Source of the DNA: Auriscalpium vulgare
Lineage: Eukaryota; Basidiomycota; Agaricomycetes; Russulales; Auriscalpiaceae
Direction: 5' to 3'
Length of the DNA stretch: 64,000 nt
Assembly (NCBI GenBank): GCA_019915015.1
Contig: JAHBBC010000019.1
Location: forward strand, 62,001 to 126,000
Below the pieces are notes generated by a model, which saw nothing but the letters and a program-made list of their open reading frames with translations, searched no databases and was not told the origin of the DNA. The position numbers and the translations under genes are program-made. Shown in pieces: positions 21,777 to 34,094 of the stretch. Position 1 is the stretch's first letter. Every line of letters begins with the position of its first letter.

Positions 21777-22770
21777 TTAGCTTGGCCGGTGTTTAGTGGG
21801 AGAGAGTACCTTCGCGTCCCACGACCACTGGCAAAGCGTCTTCTCAAGATCCACCTGGAATTCGCACCACCGGTGGAAATCATGTTCGCCCACCTTGCAC
21901 GCATTGAGTGCCTTCGAAACGCGGCAGACCTCGTCCACCCAGAAGTCGTGGAGCATCCAGAAGCACCCCTAGATATCCTTCAACAGGAGGTCAGTTTCGT
22001 TGAGCAGCTCTACGTCGTCGGGAAACATGGTCTCAGTGCGCACTGCTTAGTATGTCAGAAAGCGGCACAATGCACTGAGAGAAATGGATAAATGCACTTG
22101 CCGCCTTGACCTCCTTGAACCCCTCGCGCGTGGCCTTCGTGAATGACCGGCATCTCCACGACATCTGCTTCGCCCAGACGGCGCTCGAGCATGTCCAGCA
22201 GCGCGCGCTGGCTGTGTACTACATCATCCTTGATGTCCTCCAGGTCGGTACCGATCCACATACTCGCGCGTCAGCTGTAAGAATGAATCAAAACGCTCCT
22301 GCTGCACGTGCAGGTCCGCGCGCATCTCAGCCACTTTCTTCGTGAGGCCGGGCTGTTGGTTGACAGGCGCCGCAAGAGATAGGTTTTGGAAAGGGCCGAT
22401 CATGCCGGAGAGGCGGCGCATGCTCTCAACCCGTGCAAACAGCGTCGAGTGTAGTTGAATGTCGCGGAATCTCTGAGAGGAAGAGGTCCCCTTGGAGCTT
22501 GTCTTTAACCCAAGATATGTGTCGCCTCTGAAGGGGAATGTCAGGGCAAAGCGAGAAACAAGGGCTACTTCGACCGAAACGAAATCAAACCTCACATGTC
22601 GGACACATCCATTTCATACGCTTTTTTCGCATCTCCTACAAGCTGTTTGAAGATATTTCCTTTTCTTGAAACAATACCATTTTTCTGCTCTGGATTGTTG
22701 GCAATGTTGGGGCTGGCAGTTGCTCATGTTATCTGCAAAGCAACATTGGGTGCCGCGGAGAAGATAGACT
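21777..22770 (-). pseudogene. Unidentified helical protein, decayed copy
   Basis: Minus-strand exons read NIFKQLVGDAKKAYEMDVSD, then after an intron (donor GTGAGG, acceptor CCCTTCAG) GDTYLGLKTSSKG ... FARVESMRRLSGMIGPF, then TDLEDIKDDVVHSQRALLDM, then MFPDDVELLNETDLLLKDI. A TAG at 21969-21971 interrupts the next stretch, which continues as GCFWMLHDFWVDEVCRVSKA and ends with a stop at 21777. The text is clearly protein-like and helix-rich, but I do not recognise the family. The in-frame stop and lack of a clear start suggest a pseudogene; an unrecognised intron over the stop is the alternative. Confidence 0.45.
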
Positions 22771-23150
22771 GGAGTATGCGGTACCCTCAGCCCGAGCCAG
22801 TGACCGCGGTCTACAGTAGTATATTGTATGTGCTTGGCCTAATAAATAGTGGTCAACCAAGACAACCAAGTTGAGAACGTGACCGTACATACGCACGTGA
22901 GTCGTGGTTCTTCTCCGAGTCCCTCTGGCCCAAATCAGGTCTCCATCCTCTTCGTCATCCACGCCCTCAGTAACTTGGAGGGGAATATAGTGATCCTCGA
23001 GGCTAGGAGAAATTGGTGCCGAATCGTCTGTTGCATTCGCCCGAAGGGTCGTACACCAGCGTGTATTTCATTCCTGCAGTGAAGCTAATGCCGTCGAGCT
23101 CAAAGTATCCATGGTAAACAGCAGAACCACTCTCTTCTGTGTGTTAAGGC
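22729..23150 (-). other. Possible upstream exon remnants
   Basis: Two minus-strand stretches look coding: VYHGYFELDGISFTAGMKY in one frame, and after a frame change DHYIPLQVTEGVDDEEDGD. They may be earlier exons of the decayed gene at 21777-22770 or another remnant. No family recognised. The rest of the stretch up to 24571 shows nothing I can support. Confidence 0.25.
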
Positions 23151-24571
23151 CAGCCACGGAGACTAGGTAAAGAGGAGAAGAGAAGAAGAGTCGACTTTGT
23201 CCGACACGGCTGCGCGGATAGACCGGGCCGGCCGAAAGTCCCGAGAAAATTTCTCGTCCTGGGTTTCTCTCTTTGCCTCAGCCTGGGCCCTGCTGCTGCC
23301 TCGATACGCTCTGCCCTACTCTTGCGACTCCAATGAAAACTCCATCGTGATCGCCATAGAAGGTGCTATGTAAAGTAGCGTTCGTGATGGACCGTCTCTG
23401 CGTGGATGGTACGACAATCGCCGGACCACTGGAAGCGCTGGGTCACTACCGAGGTCAACCTACTGCGCACGCTACTTTGCAGGATACTAGGAGGAGTGGG
23501 AATTGCCGCGAAGACGGCCATATGAGCGGATGCTACCGACGGTAGGAGGGTCGATGCAGCGGCGCCTCATTGGTAGAGTCACACTATGCGGTGCGCCTTC
23601 ATCGGGCTTTTTCATCCTTGGCTTGAAGGACTCAATATGTGGATCTCGACAGGATTCCACGACAACGCTACTCATCAGCCACGTCTCTTGTGACCAGGCT
23701 GTGTGCTTCTGGCACTACAAACGATCTTAACTGCTTTCGTCACGCTACATGCATGTCTGGACTCTGGCGCTTTCCTCAATCATGATCCCGTCTATACATC
23801 TGTTTCGAAGTCAATCAGCGGTTCACATGGCTCAGAGCGTGTCCCCAAGGATGGCCACTTGCGCCCTGGAAACATACGAATCCCGCCCTGGACACACACG
23901 AACCGCGCCTGTATCGTGCAGACGCTCCATTTTGGTTTCTATCCCCGGTCTCAGTGCCCCTGGCCTTTGTGCTCACGGCATCGCGCTATGTCCAAGTCGA
24001 TCTTGCTGTGCGGTTTGTCTTCATGGCCTCCTATGTGGCTCTCCCAATCCCTCATACGATGACTTCAAGCGCTGACTTCTCCAGCGAACACCTTGGTGGC
24101 CCTGCCCGTGACAAATTGACGACGAATGAACTAAAATAAGCTCTAGCTGCGACGGCTATCTGACTTCCCCCCTACATCCGCGCTCGCTTGACACACGCTA
24201 AATGTTTGCGCCCTGGCTGCTTCGCAGGCGATTCGACACCTCCGTATATCAATTGTCGTTCACCGCGAGACGTTAGCGCTGTCGTGTACGGGGCTTGTGC
24301 GGGCGCAGTGGCTGAGCATGCGACCAATCGTCTCCAATGGTCTCCCGGTCTTTTGATCGACCCGATACTACAGAGGCGCTTGCCCAACGAGCAGGTCCAG
24401 TGCTTCGCGCGTCTGTTCCCCAGTGAGTCCCATTGCAGCTGCTATAACTGTGTACTGATCACTCTTTTCATACATCCCTACCTCCTCTATACCCCACCGC
24501 ACGCATTCCAGTCCTATTTGGGCGTCCGGTGTTGCCAATCAGAACACATACGCGAGCGATATAAGGCGACA

Positions 24572-26475
24572 ATGGCGCGCAACATGTCCCAACCAACATC
24601 CTCCACACCGCTGGCTCCGCAGGCCCCCGCCGTTATGATCCGCAAACCCCGCACGCTCGTCCTCTGCTTCGACGGCACGTCGAACGAGTATGGCACCAAG
24701 GTGCGTGCCCATCTCCGCTCGGCTGTGATGTCGCTGAGGTTCTTTCCGGTTTGCTTGGCACGCACAGAACACGAACGTGGTCAAGTTCTACTCGCTGCTC
24801 AAGAAGGATCGCGCCGATGATCAGTTGTGCTACTATCAAGTGCGTCACCTCTCACATCGCGCCTGCTCTGCCCGGGTGACTGAGTATGTGTGCAGGCTGG
24901 GGTAGGCACGTATTTCAAGCCAGGCGCTGTTAAGCCCATATTCCGCTGGGGCGCAAAGATTCTCGACGAGGCGTTTGCGTGGTACCTCTCCGAACACGTC
25001 CTGGACGGGTACCGCTTTCTCATGCAGAACTACAACACTGGGGATAAGGTCTGCTTGTTCGGTGCGTTCGTTTGCCTCCCCCTCTAGCACCTGTCCTCAC
25101 GAGGAACGAACGCTGCGCAGGTTTCTCGCGCGGCGCGTACACGGCGCGCGCGCTTGCAGGGATGCTCCACAAGGTACGCTTCTGTTGCGCGCTTCCTTTA
25201 TTCTACATCCTGATCTTCATGCCGCACGCAGGTCGGCCTTTTGAGCAAGGACAATGACGAGCAGGTATCATTCGCGTACAAGCTCTACGCATCGTCGACG
25301 AAGGCGAAAGCAAAGCTTGCGGAGGGCTTCAAGCAGACCTTCTCGCGCGCTGTGCCGATTGAGTTCCTTGGCGTTTGGTATGTGCGCTATTCCCACAGGC
25401 GGACACAGGGTCTGATGGTGCTGTGAACTTGTAGGGACACCGTCGCGAGCGTCGGCTTGATCATGTCGCGCACCCTGCCGTTTGTGTCGACCAACACCAC
25501 CATCAGGACCTTCCGCCAGGGGCTCGCGCTCGACGAGGCATGTTTTTCCTCCGCTCCCTTTTCGTCACGTGACCCTGACCTGTCTCTCGCAGCATCGCGC
25601 GCTCTTCCGCCCTAACCTGTATCACCGGCCGAGTCCAGATGGCGGGCCGACATCGATGTTGACGCATGTCAAGAATCTGCCGTTCGACATCAAGCACGCC
25701 GCGCAAGAAATAGGCGAAGCACTCGAGAACGGGGAACAGAAGTTCATGGATGCGGTGGACAAGGCACTCTACGGAGAGCAGGACGACGAGGAGAACAAGC
25801 CGTCGGTGGAAGGCTACACGACGGATGTCAAGGAGGTGTGGTTCGCGGGATGCCACTGCAGTACACACCATCCCTGTCTCCCTCACTACGCCCTCCTCCT
25901 GACGTTCATGCGCAGACGTCGGCGGCGGCGCTGTGTCAGACGACACGCCGCACGCGCTCGCGAACATCCCGCTGCGGTGGATGGTGCGCGAGGTCGTGCG
26001 CGCGCAGTGTTCCGGGATCCTCTTCGAGGACGCGGCGTTCGCGCGGCTCAACATCCCCATGACGGCCGGGCCGTTGTTCACCGGGATTGAAAACGCCGTA
26101 CCGGTCGGAAAGGTTGATGTCGCAGGCGTGACGGCGGATGCGCAGGAGGAGGACCCGCGTGATGCGCAGGACGTCGTGCAGCCCATGGACGACGAGCTCA
26201 AGAACAATCGGCTGTGGTGGGTCCTAGAGGTCTTTTTCACGGAGTACTATTGGCAGGACAAGGCCAACAAGTGGATAACGCGGTGGGGGTGCGTGTGCTT
26301 TTTTCGTCGCTGTTCCGATCCTCACTGTGCGTGCAGCATTCACCGTGGCCGCGGGCGGTGGGTGCCTGATGGCTCGAATTTCCACGAGAGCGTCAAGCTG
26401 CGCGTGGCGGATAAGAAGCTGAAGTACAAGCCGCGCGCGCAATGGGTGAAGGGTTCAGAGGTTTACGTTTCATGA
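24572..26475 (+). CDS. DUF2235 (Tle1-like) alpha/beta hydrolase
   Basis: Nine exons: 24572-24700, 24768-24839, 24896-25061, 25121-25173, 25232-25377, 25435-25537, 25593-25860, 25916-26288 and 26337-26475; phases agree, 482 residues. The family is related to phospholipase effectors of the Tle1 type. Motifs in order: LVLCFDGTSNEYGTK near the N-terminus, GFSRGAYTARALAG carrying the serine of the GxSxG elbow, GVWDTVASVG with the likely catalytic Asp, and FAGCHCNVGGG, where Asn replaces the Asp usual at H-x-D-V-G-G-G. Intron 6 (25538-25592) begins GC, not GT. No signal peptide is seen, so it is probably cytosolic. The substrate is unknown. It ends 201 bp from F-box copy F, whose duplicated flank stops near here. 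Confidence 0.88.
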
Positions 26476-26676
26476 TGTGTCCGGTAGGCGGCGTCCCGTG
26501 TCAGTGTATCTACTCTATGGTCCTAATAAGCAAATCATCGGATTTGGTGTAAGTACTGGGACAGGCGCAGGCGAGGGAAAGTAAGGGTAGGCATAGGAAA
26601 TACGAAACAATGTTGTTGCGGTGTGTAGTTGGCGCTTCACGAGTGGTTTTTGTCTTGAGACCAGGACAGGATGATC

Positions 26677-27785
26677 TTATTCAATCCAATCCCACCGAGG
26701 GTTCTGCAGGATGATCAGCCATGCATTTCTACCTGGCTACGCATGAGACCCACCGGAAAGTGTCGAGGGGTCCCATATGTCTCAAACTCCACCCCACGGT
26801 CACGACAGACCTCTTCCAAAGCCGCGAGATGTTCCGGCAGCGCGAGGCGCGTGGTAGTGACGAGCTTCAAATCCGGCAGCGTACGCAATGCGGCGACAGC
26901 ATGGCTGGCCACCACCACCTCCGTATATGTATCCCATGGGTGGTACCCGACATGGCGCAGGCTGGGCGGAAGAACGACGTCCTCTTGAGGCAGCCGATCG
27001 AAAACAAGGCTGTCCAGGCGCGTGATACGCTCCAGTACGTCTTGTGGGGGGAAGGAGCCCTGGACGCGCAGGGTATGTATCCCACGGAGTAGTTCCGACC
27101 GATGCAGCTGTTCGATCCACCGGTCTTCGTACCAAGCAGGACCGATCAGCTCGAGATCGCGTAGCGCAGTGAAGTCGTTTGAGGGTACCAGCGACCATGC
27201 GATGTCCTTCGCTTGGAGACATAGCGCCTGCAGGGATCCAGACGCCGAAATCGGCGGCAGCGAACCGGGATTGTCGGAGGACGTCGCACCCCCTAGATCC
27301 AGCGCACGGATATTTGGCCACGCTGACAGAAATAGGCCGACGAAGGAGGGCTCGCCCCACGCTCGAAGGGTCACCGGGCGCAGCTGGATTGCACGCAGGC
27401 GCGCTTCAAGTGCCGGAAACATGGCGTTACCGTGCAGACGGTCCTGTACCCAGACGTTCTGGATGTGCGGGCAGAGCTCGAGGAGCTCGACACTGGTTGA
27501 GATATCATTGGCGAGAAACACTGTGAGGAAGGTGGAGCGGACGGCTGCGCAGAGATGGGGGCTGGTTCGGAGGGTACGGATGAGGAGGGGGAGTGCGCTT
27601 CGGCGGCTGTAGTATGGGCTGGCTGAGGGTACACGTCGGAAGAGGAGGCGCTGCGCGATGGGCGTCCACGCGCGACAGACGAGCGCGCACGCGCAGAGGG
27701 TTGCATAGTCGACCGCCTCCGCCTGGGATAGCCGATAGACGCATTCTATGATGAGGATGTGCACTTCTATAGGTAGCTTTGCCAT
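26677..27785 (-). CDS. F-box-like protein, copy F
   Basis: Exon 1 is 27785-26754 and the mini-exon is 26703-26677; 352 residues. The F-box-like N-terminus starts MAKLPIEVHILIIECVYRLS, with the LCACALVCRAWTPIAQRLLF core, and the leucine-rich body matches copies A and D. A small deletion in the last exon shortens the family tail: it reads NPRWDWIE then stop. Otherwise intact. No CGG-N6-CCG site was found in its upstream flank, which has diverged. Useful as the empty-site reference for the transposon in copy D. Confidence 0.8.
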
Positions 27786-28306
27786 GCCGCACTGAACTGA
27801 CATATGAAAGGAGGTATTCTGAGCGTGCAGGTCATAGAGAGACGGTGGCTCGTGGTGTACACACCTCGAGTTTCGGCGATGGGGATCACCCAGGTCGATT
27901 TAAAAGCTGCACATACATCATTGGGACATATGCATCATTGAACAAGACGATGCTCCTCACCAGGCTCGGCGCAACAGTGTCACCAGCCACTCTCTCAAAC
28001 ACTTGCGTTGGATGAAGATGATAGGGTAGATGAGCGGTGGCAGCGTTTATGTGAGGGTAAACTGTCTCTCGGTTGTTGACGAAGCTGAAGACTGAGCTAA
28101 AGCTCGTGGGAAAGTATTCATTGCGGCTATGTACTGGTTCCCGCGTCTCTCGAACGTCCGAGAACATGCGCCCACCTTCTGTGTGACTGAAATTCCACCC
28201 TGGTATCCACTGAATGTATCGCCCGCACTTCCGCTTCAACAACGTAACCGCAATCCCTGGGGTCGGCTACCGTCATCTACGCACGACGCTTCGTCCGCGT
28301 CGCAAT

Positions 28307-28498
28307 TCACCATGTTGAGTCTTCAGCACATATCGAGCGCAGGCGTGAGTGCGGCCAGGCACAGCGTAGCGCGCGCCTCGCGGCGTCCTCGGCCGTGAAG
28401 TCCGGATGGGAAAGAACCAGCGTCGCGAGCGCGGGCATGAAGAACTTTGGTGGCATTGGGACGGGCGAGGGAGGGTAAGCACAGGAAATAGGAAACAA
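28307..28498 (-). other. Passenger fragment between F-box copies F and G
   Basis: A minus-strand reading frame contains FMPALATLVLSHPDFTAEDA. The same stretch recurs downstream of copy J near 53550 as PTLATLVLSDLDFTAKDV, and more weakly downstream of copy I. It looks like an exon of a second gene copied together with the F-box genes. Family not recognised. Confidence 0.4.
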
Positions 28499-28552
28499 TG
28501 TTTTGTGTGATTGGGAGCTTCAGTAGCACCCGTAAACGAGACCGAGGCGGGA

Positions 28553-29676
28553 TCAAATCCAATCGACATCCCACCGAGGGTTCTGCAGGATGATCAGCCA
28601 CTCATTGCTACGTGATCACGCATGAGACTCACCGGAGAGTGGAGAGGGGTTTGATATGTCCCAAACTCCACCCCACAGTCACGACAGACCTCTTCCAAAG
28701 CCGCGAGATGTGCCGGTGGCGCGAGGCGCGTGGCAGTGACGAGCTTCAAATCCGCCAGCGCACGCAACCCGGCGACAACATAGCTAGCCACCTTGACCCC
28801 CTCCGAACCCGAAGATGTATCCCAAGGGTGGTACCCCACATGGCGCAGGCTCCTCGGGAGCACGACATCCTCCTCGGGCAGCTGATCGAACACGAGGCTT
28901 TCCAACCGCGCGATGCGCTCCAGTACGTTTTGTGGGGGGAAGGGGCCCCTGATGCGTAAGGTATGTATCCCACGGATTAGGCCCGACCCATACAGTTGCT
29001 CAGTCCCCTCGTTTTCGTCCCACACAGGACAGATCAGCTCCAGATCGCGGAGCGCAGTGAAGTCGTTCTTCTGTGCCAGTGCCCATGGGATGTCCTCCGT
29101 ATCGAGAGTCAACGCCTGCAGTGCTCCGGATGCTGAGATGAGCGCGTCAGGAGCCTTGGACGGATAGATTCCCGCTAAATCGAGCGTGCAAAGATCAGGC
29201 CACGCTCGCAGGAAGAGGCCGACGAAGGAGGGCTCGCCACATATGCAAAGGGCCACCGAGCGCAGCTTAATAGCACGCAGGCGCGCTTCCAGCGCCGGAA
29301 ACATGGCGGAATCGCCCAGAAGGTCCTCTACCCAGACGTTCTGGATGTGCGGGCAGAGCTCGAGGAGCTCGACATCGGCTGAGATGTTGGAAGTGGCATT
29401 GGCGAGAAACACTGAGAGGAAGATGGAGCGGACAGCCGCGGAGAGGTGAGGGCTGGTGCGGAGTGTGCGGAGGAGGAGGGGGTGTGCGTCACGGTTGTCA
29501 GATTCTAAGTCGGCGGTAGGTACACGGCGAAAAAGGAGGCGCTGCGCGATGGGAGTCCACGAGCGGCAGACGAGCGCACACGCGCGGAGGGTTGCATAGT
29601 CGACCGCCTCCGCCTGGGAAACCCGATAGACGCATTCGATGATGAGGATTTGCACATCTAGAGGTAATTTTGCCAT
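28553..29676 (-). CDS. F-box-like protein, copy G
   Basis: Exon 1 is 29676-28633 and the mini-exon is 28582-28553; 357 residues. It starts MAKLPLDVQILIIECVYRVS, has the LRACALVCRSWTPIAQRLLF F-box-like core, and ends NPRWDVDWI. It is closest to copies I and J (shared SGALQALTLD-type segment), which lie 20 kb away on the opposite strand. A 5' UTR intron is likely: a GTGTGT donor follows CTCGAG and the acceptor falls 14 bases before the ATG. No lesion seen. Confidence 0.8.
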
Positions 29677-30085
29677 GGCTCTAGGCCGAACTGACGTAGG
29701 AAGGAAGGGATGCTGGGCGTGCATGTCGTAGAGCTCGTAGAATAACTGTATACACACCTCGAGTCTGTGCGATGGGGATGGCCCAGGTCGTTATCAAAGC
29801 TGCACGCACATAAGCAGGACATTTTCATGGATGAAAAAGAGGCTCCTCACCAAACTCGGGGAAACGGGAGGCACCGCTGAGCGCAGCGACCCACTAGAGA
29901 CTTATCGAACGCTCTCAAACACTTCAGTTGAATGAAGATGATATGCTAAACGAGCGTTGGCCGCCTTTATCTGAGGGAAAACAGCTGTTGACGAAGATGA
30001 AGCGGTATTGCTGGCGGACGACTGTCTTCCGCGCGAGGGCAGCAAAGGAGAAGCGCGGCTCGCTGAAGGCTTTATTTATTGCTAC

Positions 30086-30097
30086 CGGCAGTTCCCG
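30086..30097. promoter_or_regulatory. CGG-N6-CCG site upstream of F-box copy G
   Basis: CGG, spacer CAGTTC, CCG, 410 bp from the copy G start, in the near-palindrome shared with other copies. Confidence 0.4.
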
Positions 30098-30169
30098 GCG
30101 GCCTCCTCTTGGTACGTAGGACATGCTGGCATATTTAGTCGATTGGGTAGCTTTGGGTAGTCATGATGT

Positions 30170-31050
30170 GTAGCTACTGAGCAGCCATTGAACTCATAAT
30201 GTACAGGCGTTCTGCGCTTGTGTTCCACCCAAGTTGCGTCCATGACACCGAGCGCAGCTAGCCAGACGTGCCACGTCAATGACCGTGACGACCCGCAGAC
30301 ACGACCGTAGCGTGTGCCACGCACGAACGGGCAAGAGCTCGGCACGCACCAATGCACCACGCGCGTGATTTCTTGCACGGGCGGTGAGCTGCGCGAGTCC
30401 GCGGCGGGAACCAGCATAGCATGGATCTCTCTGTAAGGTCACGACTCACCGGACCGCCGGCCGACAGAAGGAGTGCGGTACCACAACCCTCGAGTGGGCT
30501 GCGATGTGCCAAAACAGCCTTCCGCCCCGACGACAATAGTTTAGAAACTGGGCCTTGTGTCCTGTAGGGAAAAAGGCGATGAGAACTATGAGAGCGAACA
30601 GCAATGTGGCAACGCACCTGTGCCCAGCGTGTTCATACTATAGCTTCGTCTGCTCGGTCTCCCTCGCACTCTCGCTCATCTCATCCACAGCTGCGGAGCT
30701 TGACGGACATCTTCTCTGCATACCGCAGACAGGCCATGAGCATCGCGAAGCTCTTTCACATGGAGGTTTATGAAGGATTTGGAGGTGACGGTCCGCAGTG
30801 ACAAGTTGAAGGTGTCGTGGCACACAAGGAGGGTAGATAGGCGGTCGTGCTGGGATGTAATACGTTGACGTGGAGCTGAGCGATTGCAGAGCTTGGAGAC
30901 AGAAGGGCGAGGGATCCGTGCGGACAGACCGTCGATAAAAACTCTCCGACACCGACGCGATGTCGGGCCGTGGCAGCACATGAAGATGGAAGCAGGCGAG
31001 CGAAGTTGAGCACGAGGATGTTCTGACCTGAAGAAGGCGCATGTGGCGTG
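30170..31050 (-). pseudogene. Decayed passenger gene upstream of F-box copy G
   Basis: Minus-strand pieces in several frames (VTSKSFINLHVKELRDAHGL, GRKAVLAHRSPLEGCGTALL) match, in the same order, plus-strand pieces at 48.7-49.5 kb upstream of copy I (LILHVNELRDARDLYAV, KVVLAHRNPLDRRDTALRAL). Same order and same placement relative to the F-box gene indicate that this sequence was duplicated with it. Frame changes and stops mark it as decayed. Family unknown. Confidence 0.45.
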
Positions 31051-31937
31051 GAATTACTGTCGGGGTCGGACGTGCCGGCCGGGCCGGTCACACATCCTAT
31101 GTTTTTTTTTTGGTCGTTGCTCCATGCTCACCGGGTCACCGCCTGGCTGCTCATGACATCTCCATGTCTCAATGCCATCTGGCTTGCCGTCGCTGACAGA
31201 CTTGAGGTGTATGGAACACGTATGAGGCGCGTCCTCTTTCTCATTGAAGCGATATTCGCTGCCATTCTACGTCTCATATATCTCATCTACACGCCTGCAA
31301 ATTATCCCCAGCGAGAGAACCCATTGGTATCTCGACTGGCTCTACGACCAGCTCAAGATACATCCAATCGACATAGTCCCGAAACTCTCCATAGTGGACG
31401 GTGACATCGCAAAGCGTCTGTGACAAAAACTACTCCGGAGTCCGGATGATGGGTTATCATGCGATGTATGTCAGCGCAATATGAGCGCTCCGAAGCGGCC
31501 AACTGCATACAATGCTCAGATCCTGATTCTAGCGAGGTCGCCGTGAAGTTCGTCCCTCCTATTGACGACCTGGGACTTCTAGGATGCTATGGCCCTCATA
31601 TCTGGTGACCAGCAACTACGGCGGCGCGGTAGGGTTCATTCTGCACCCGGTGATGAACGCAGAGCGACCGCGCATCTCTCGCATAACTCTAGGGCAACGT
31701 AATTTCTTCCGAAGGTTCATTCTACCTGCATGCGGCGTGCTTACACCTTCTTACGGAGGCCGAAACCAGAGCGTCTTCTATGCATAGGCACGCGCATATA
31801 TTCTTTTAACCGGGATTGTATTCACCTAGGAACAGGCGCCACTGGATATGGCCGTGTATAAATCTTCGGGGACTGTCTTGCGGATCTGGAACAAGTCCCA
31901 GCCCTTCCAATCCCTGATGGCTCTATCGCCTCACAAG

Positions 31938-33862
31938 ATGAGCAGCCCCAAAGATGTTCTGCGCAGCCTTGTTTCTCTCATCAGCTCTGCTACGGAGGAC
32001 GCCATCCGCGAGTATGAGGTCGCAGGCTGCCAAGTGCCGTCCATCGACGCGGCCACCGAGCCCCAGCTACCGACGGACACGACCGGGCTCAAGAGGGCGC
32101 TGCGCGTCCTCGAAGGCGCGTTCCACCAGCTCAGTATCACTCTGACCCCTCCTGCGACGACGATGTACACGGTCCGTGCATCCAGCTACTGTCTACGCCT
32201 CCCATATTGACGCGTTTTCCAGCGTGCACTGGCGAACAATGACGTGGCATGCATCCGCGTTGCTGCCAATTGCGGCATCGCAGACGTGATTTACGACATA
32301 CCGGAAGGCGTGCACGTCAGCGAGATCGCGTCGAAGACTGGGCTGCACGAGGGCAAACTCCTCAAGATCATGCGCACGCTCGCCGCGACCCACGTCTTTC
32401 GCGAAAGTACGCTTGATCGCTCCATCTCTGCAATGCCGCCCGATTTGAACAGCGATGCTTAGCTGTCCCCCAGACGTTCGCAAACAACCCGTTGTCACTG
32501 ACGCTCCGAGAGGCGAACAACACCAGCGCGCTCGTCAAGTTGCGCTCGGGCGAGACGAATAAATGCGCGGTGTCGAACTTCTACGATGCTCTCGTCGATC
32601 CGGAATATAGCCACTCGCTGGATAAGCGGCGTTCAGCATGGGCCTGGGGCATCAAGGACGAGCTGCCCAACGCCACCATGTTCGACTATTTCGCGAAGCA
32701 TGTGAGTCGCCCTCAATAACTCGAGTGCCCTGCCCTGACAATCTCCTCGCAGCCCAGCACGTTCGAGGTGAGTGAACAGGCGTATCCATGAGGTGTGCAA
32801 AGCTCAAGCATACATCGCATGCGCTCTATGTAGCGATTCCATCGCGCCATGCGTGGCATTTCCACAATCACTGGGATCGAGGGCGTACTTAATCGTGCGT
32901 ACCCAATGAATAAGGCGACGCTGCCCAAAGTCTGATGGAAAACCTGGCACCGTGCAGAATTCCCGTGGCGCGAGTTGCCGCAGGGTACAACGGTCTGCGA
33001 CGTGGGCAGCGGTGTCGGGGCGGTCTCCATAGAGCTTGCGCAGAGGTGCCCAAATTTGCATCTCACTCTACAGGACCTTCCTCCCGTCATAGCGCAGGCG
33101 CAGCAGGTACGCGCATCGTCCCAATCTTAGATATCTCGACTAATGCGTACTGTGTCCGTTCGGTAGCGTTGGGCGGCAGAGTACCCTGCAGCAACTGCGG
33201 AGAAGCGCGTCGACTACATTCCGTTTGATTTCTTCAAGGACTCGCCCGTGCATGGCCAAGACATATACTATGTCAGTGTGCTTCCCCAGCCACTTCTATC
33301 CGCCTTTGCTGACTGCGGGGGCTATTCAGATTCGGCAAATCATCCATGACTGGCCAGTGGACGATGCTGTGAAGATCCTGAAGAATGTCCGCGCTGGTGC
33401 CAAGCCCGGCAGCCGTATTCTCATTCGTACGTCTGATTTTGAGTCAGTGTCTGCGTGCTCACACATCCTCTCTTAGATGAATACATTGTCCCTTCCGGGG
33501 TCACGTCAGAGTCTGGGATCGTAGACGCAGGTATCGAAATCGTGTGTCCCTGTTCAGCACTGATTCTTGGTCGATTCTGATCCTGTTGTTCCACTGTGAC
33601 AAGGCCCCGAAACCGCTCCTGCCCAACTATGGATACGGAAGCTTGCGGACGTACCTCTCCGACATAAGCATGCTCATTGTACTTAACGCAGGCGAGCGCA
33701 CGGTAGATGAGTTCAAGGAAATTGGGTACGTCGCCATTTTACTCCTCTAGCCTGCATCAAAGCTGATCTGCATGGACATGAAGCGCGAGGGCAGGGCTAC
33801 GCTTCGTAAAAGTGTGGGACTTCCTGGAGACGGGTCTGGTAGAGTTTGTGCCCGACGTGTGA
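31938..33862 (+). CDS. O-methyltransferase (COMT-type), copy 1
   Basis: Eleven exons: 31938-32171, 32223-32406, 32463-32701, 32753-32767, 32834-32894, 32958-33106, 33167-33271, 33330-33426, 33477-33541, 33604-33725 and 33784-33862; 449 residues, all phases agree. It belongs to the S-adenosylmethionine-dependent Methyltransf_2 family. An N-terminal winged-helix dimerisation part (VHVSEIASKTGLHEGKLLKI) precedes the SAM site VCDVGSGVGAVSIEL and LTLQDLPPVI; the presumed catalytic base is the His in IRQIIHDWPVDDA. Exon 4 is only 15 nt (PSTFE). The natural substrate, perhaps a phenolic or secondary metabolite, is not visible. Copies 2 and 3 lie on the opposite strand. No lesion. Confidence 0.9.
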
Positions 33863-34094
33863 GAGCTTGGGCGGAGGGACTAGTATATTGTTTCATATAT
33901 GCATCCCTTATAACATAGTTCAATACTGTAATTGCCTGACGATGAAGCGTCGACGTTGAAGGTTGGCCGAGGTGCTGCGCGGTGGCTTTGAGCTTGCGGT
34001 AGCGTTGCCGGAGGAGAACCATAGGCTCTTGTTTGTTATGGTTCCTGGAGAGCGGTGTTTAGCAATCCTTGAGACGTGGACGAAAGCTGCTGAC

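Noticed and set aside
23360..24140. Several overlapping plus-strand frames of 60-119 codons
   Set aside because: They use three frames over the same DNA, none has a motif, and no consistent splice set could be built.
31048..31404. 118-codon frame with hydrophobic stretch
   Set aside because: Hydrophobicity arises from T-rich DNA, there is no splice partner or family, and no similar frame exists upstream of the other O-methyltransferase copies.
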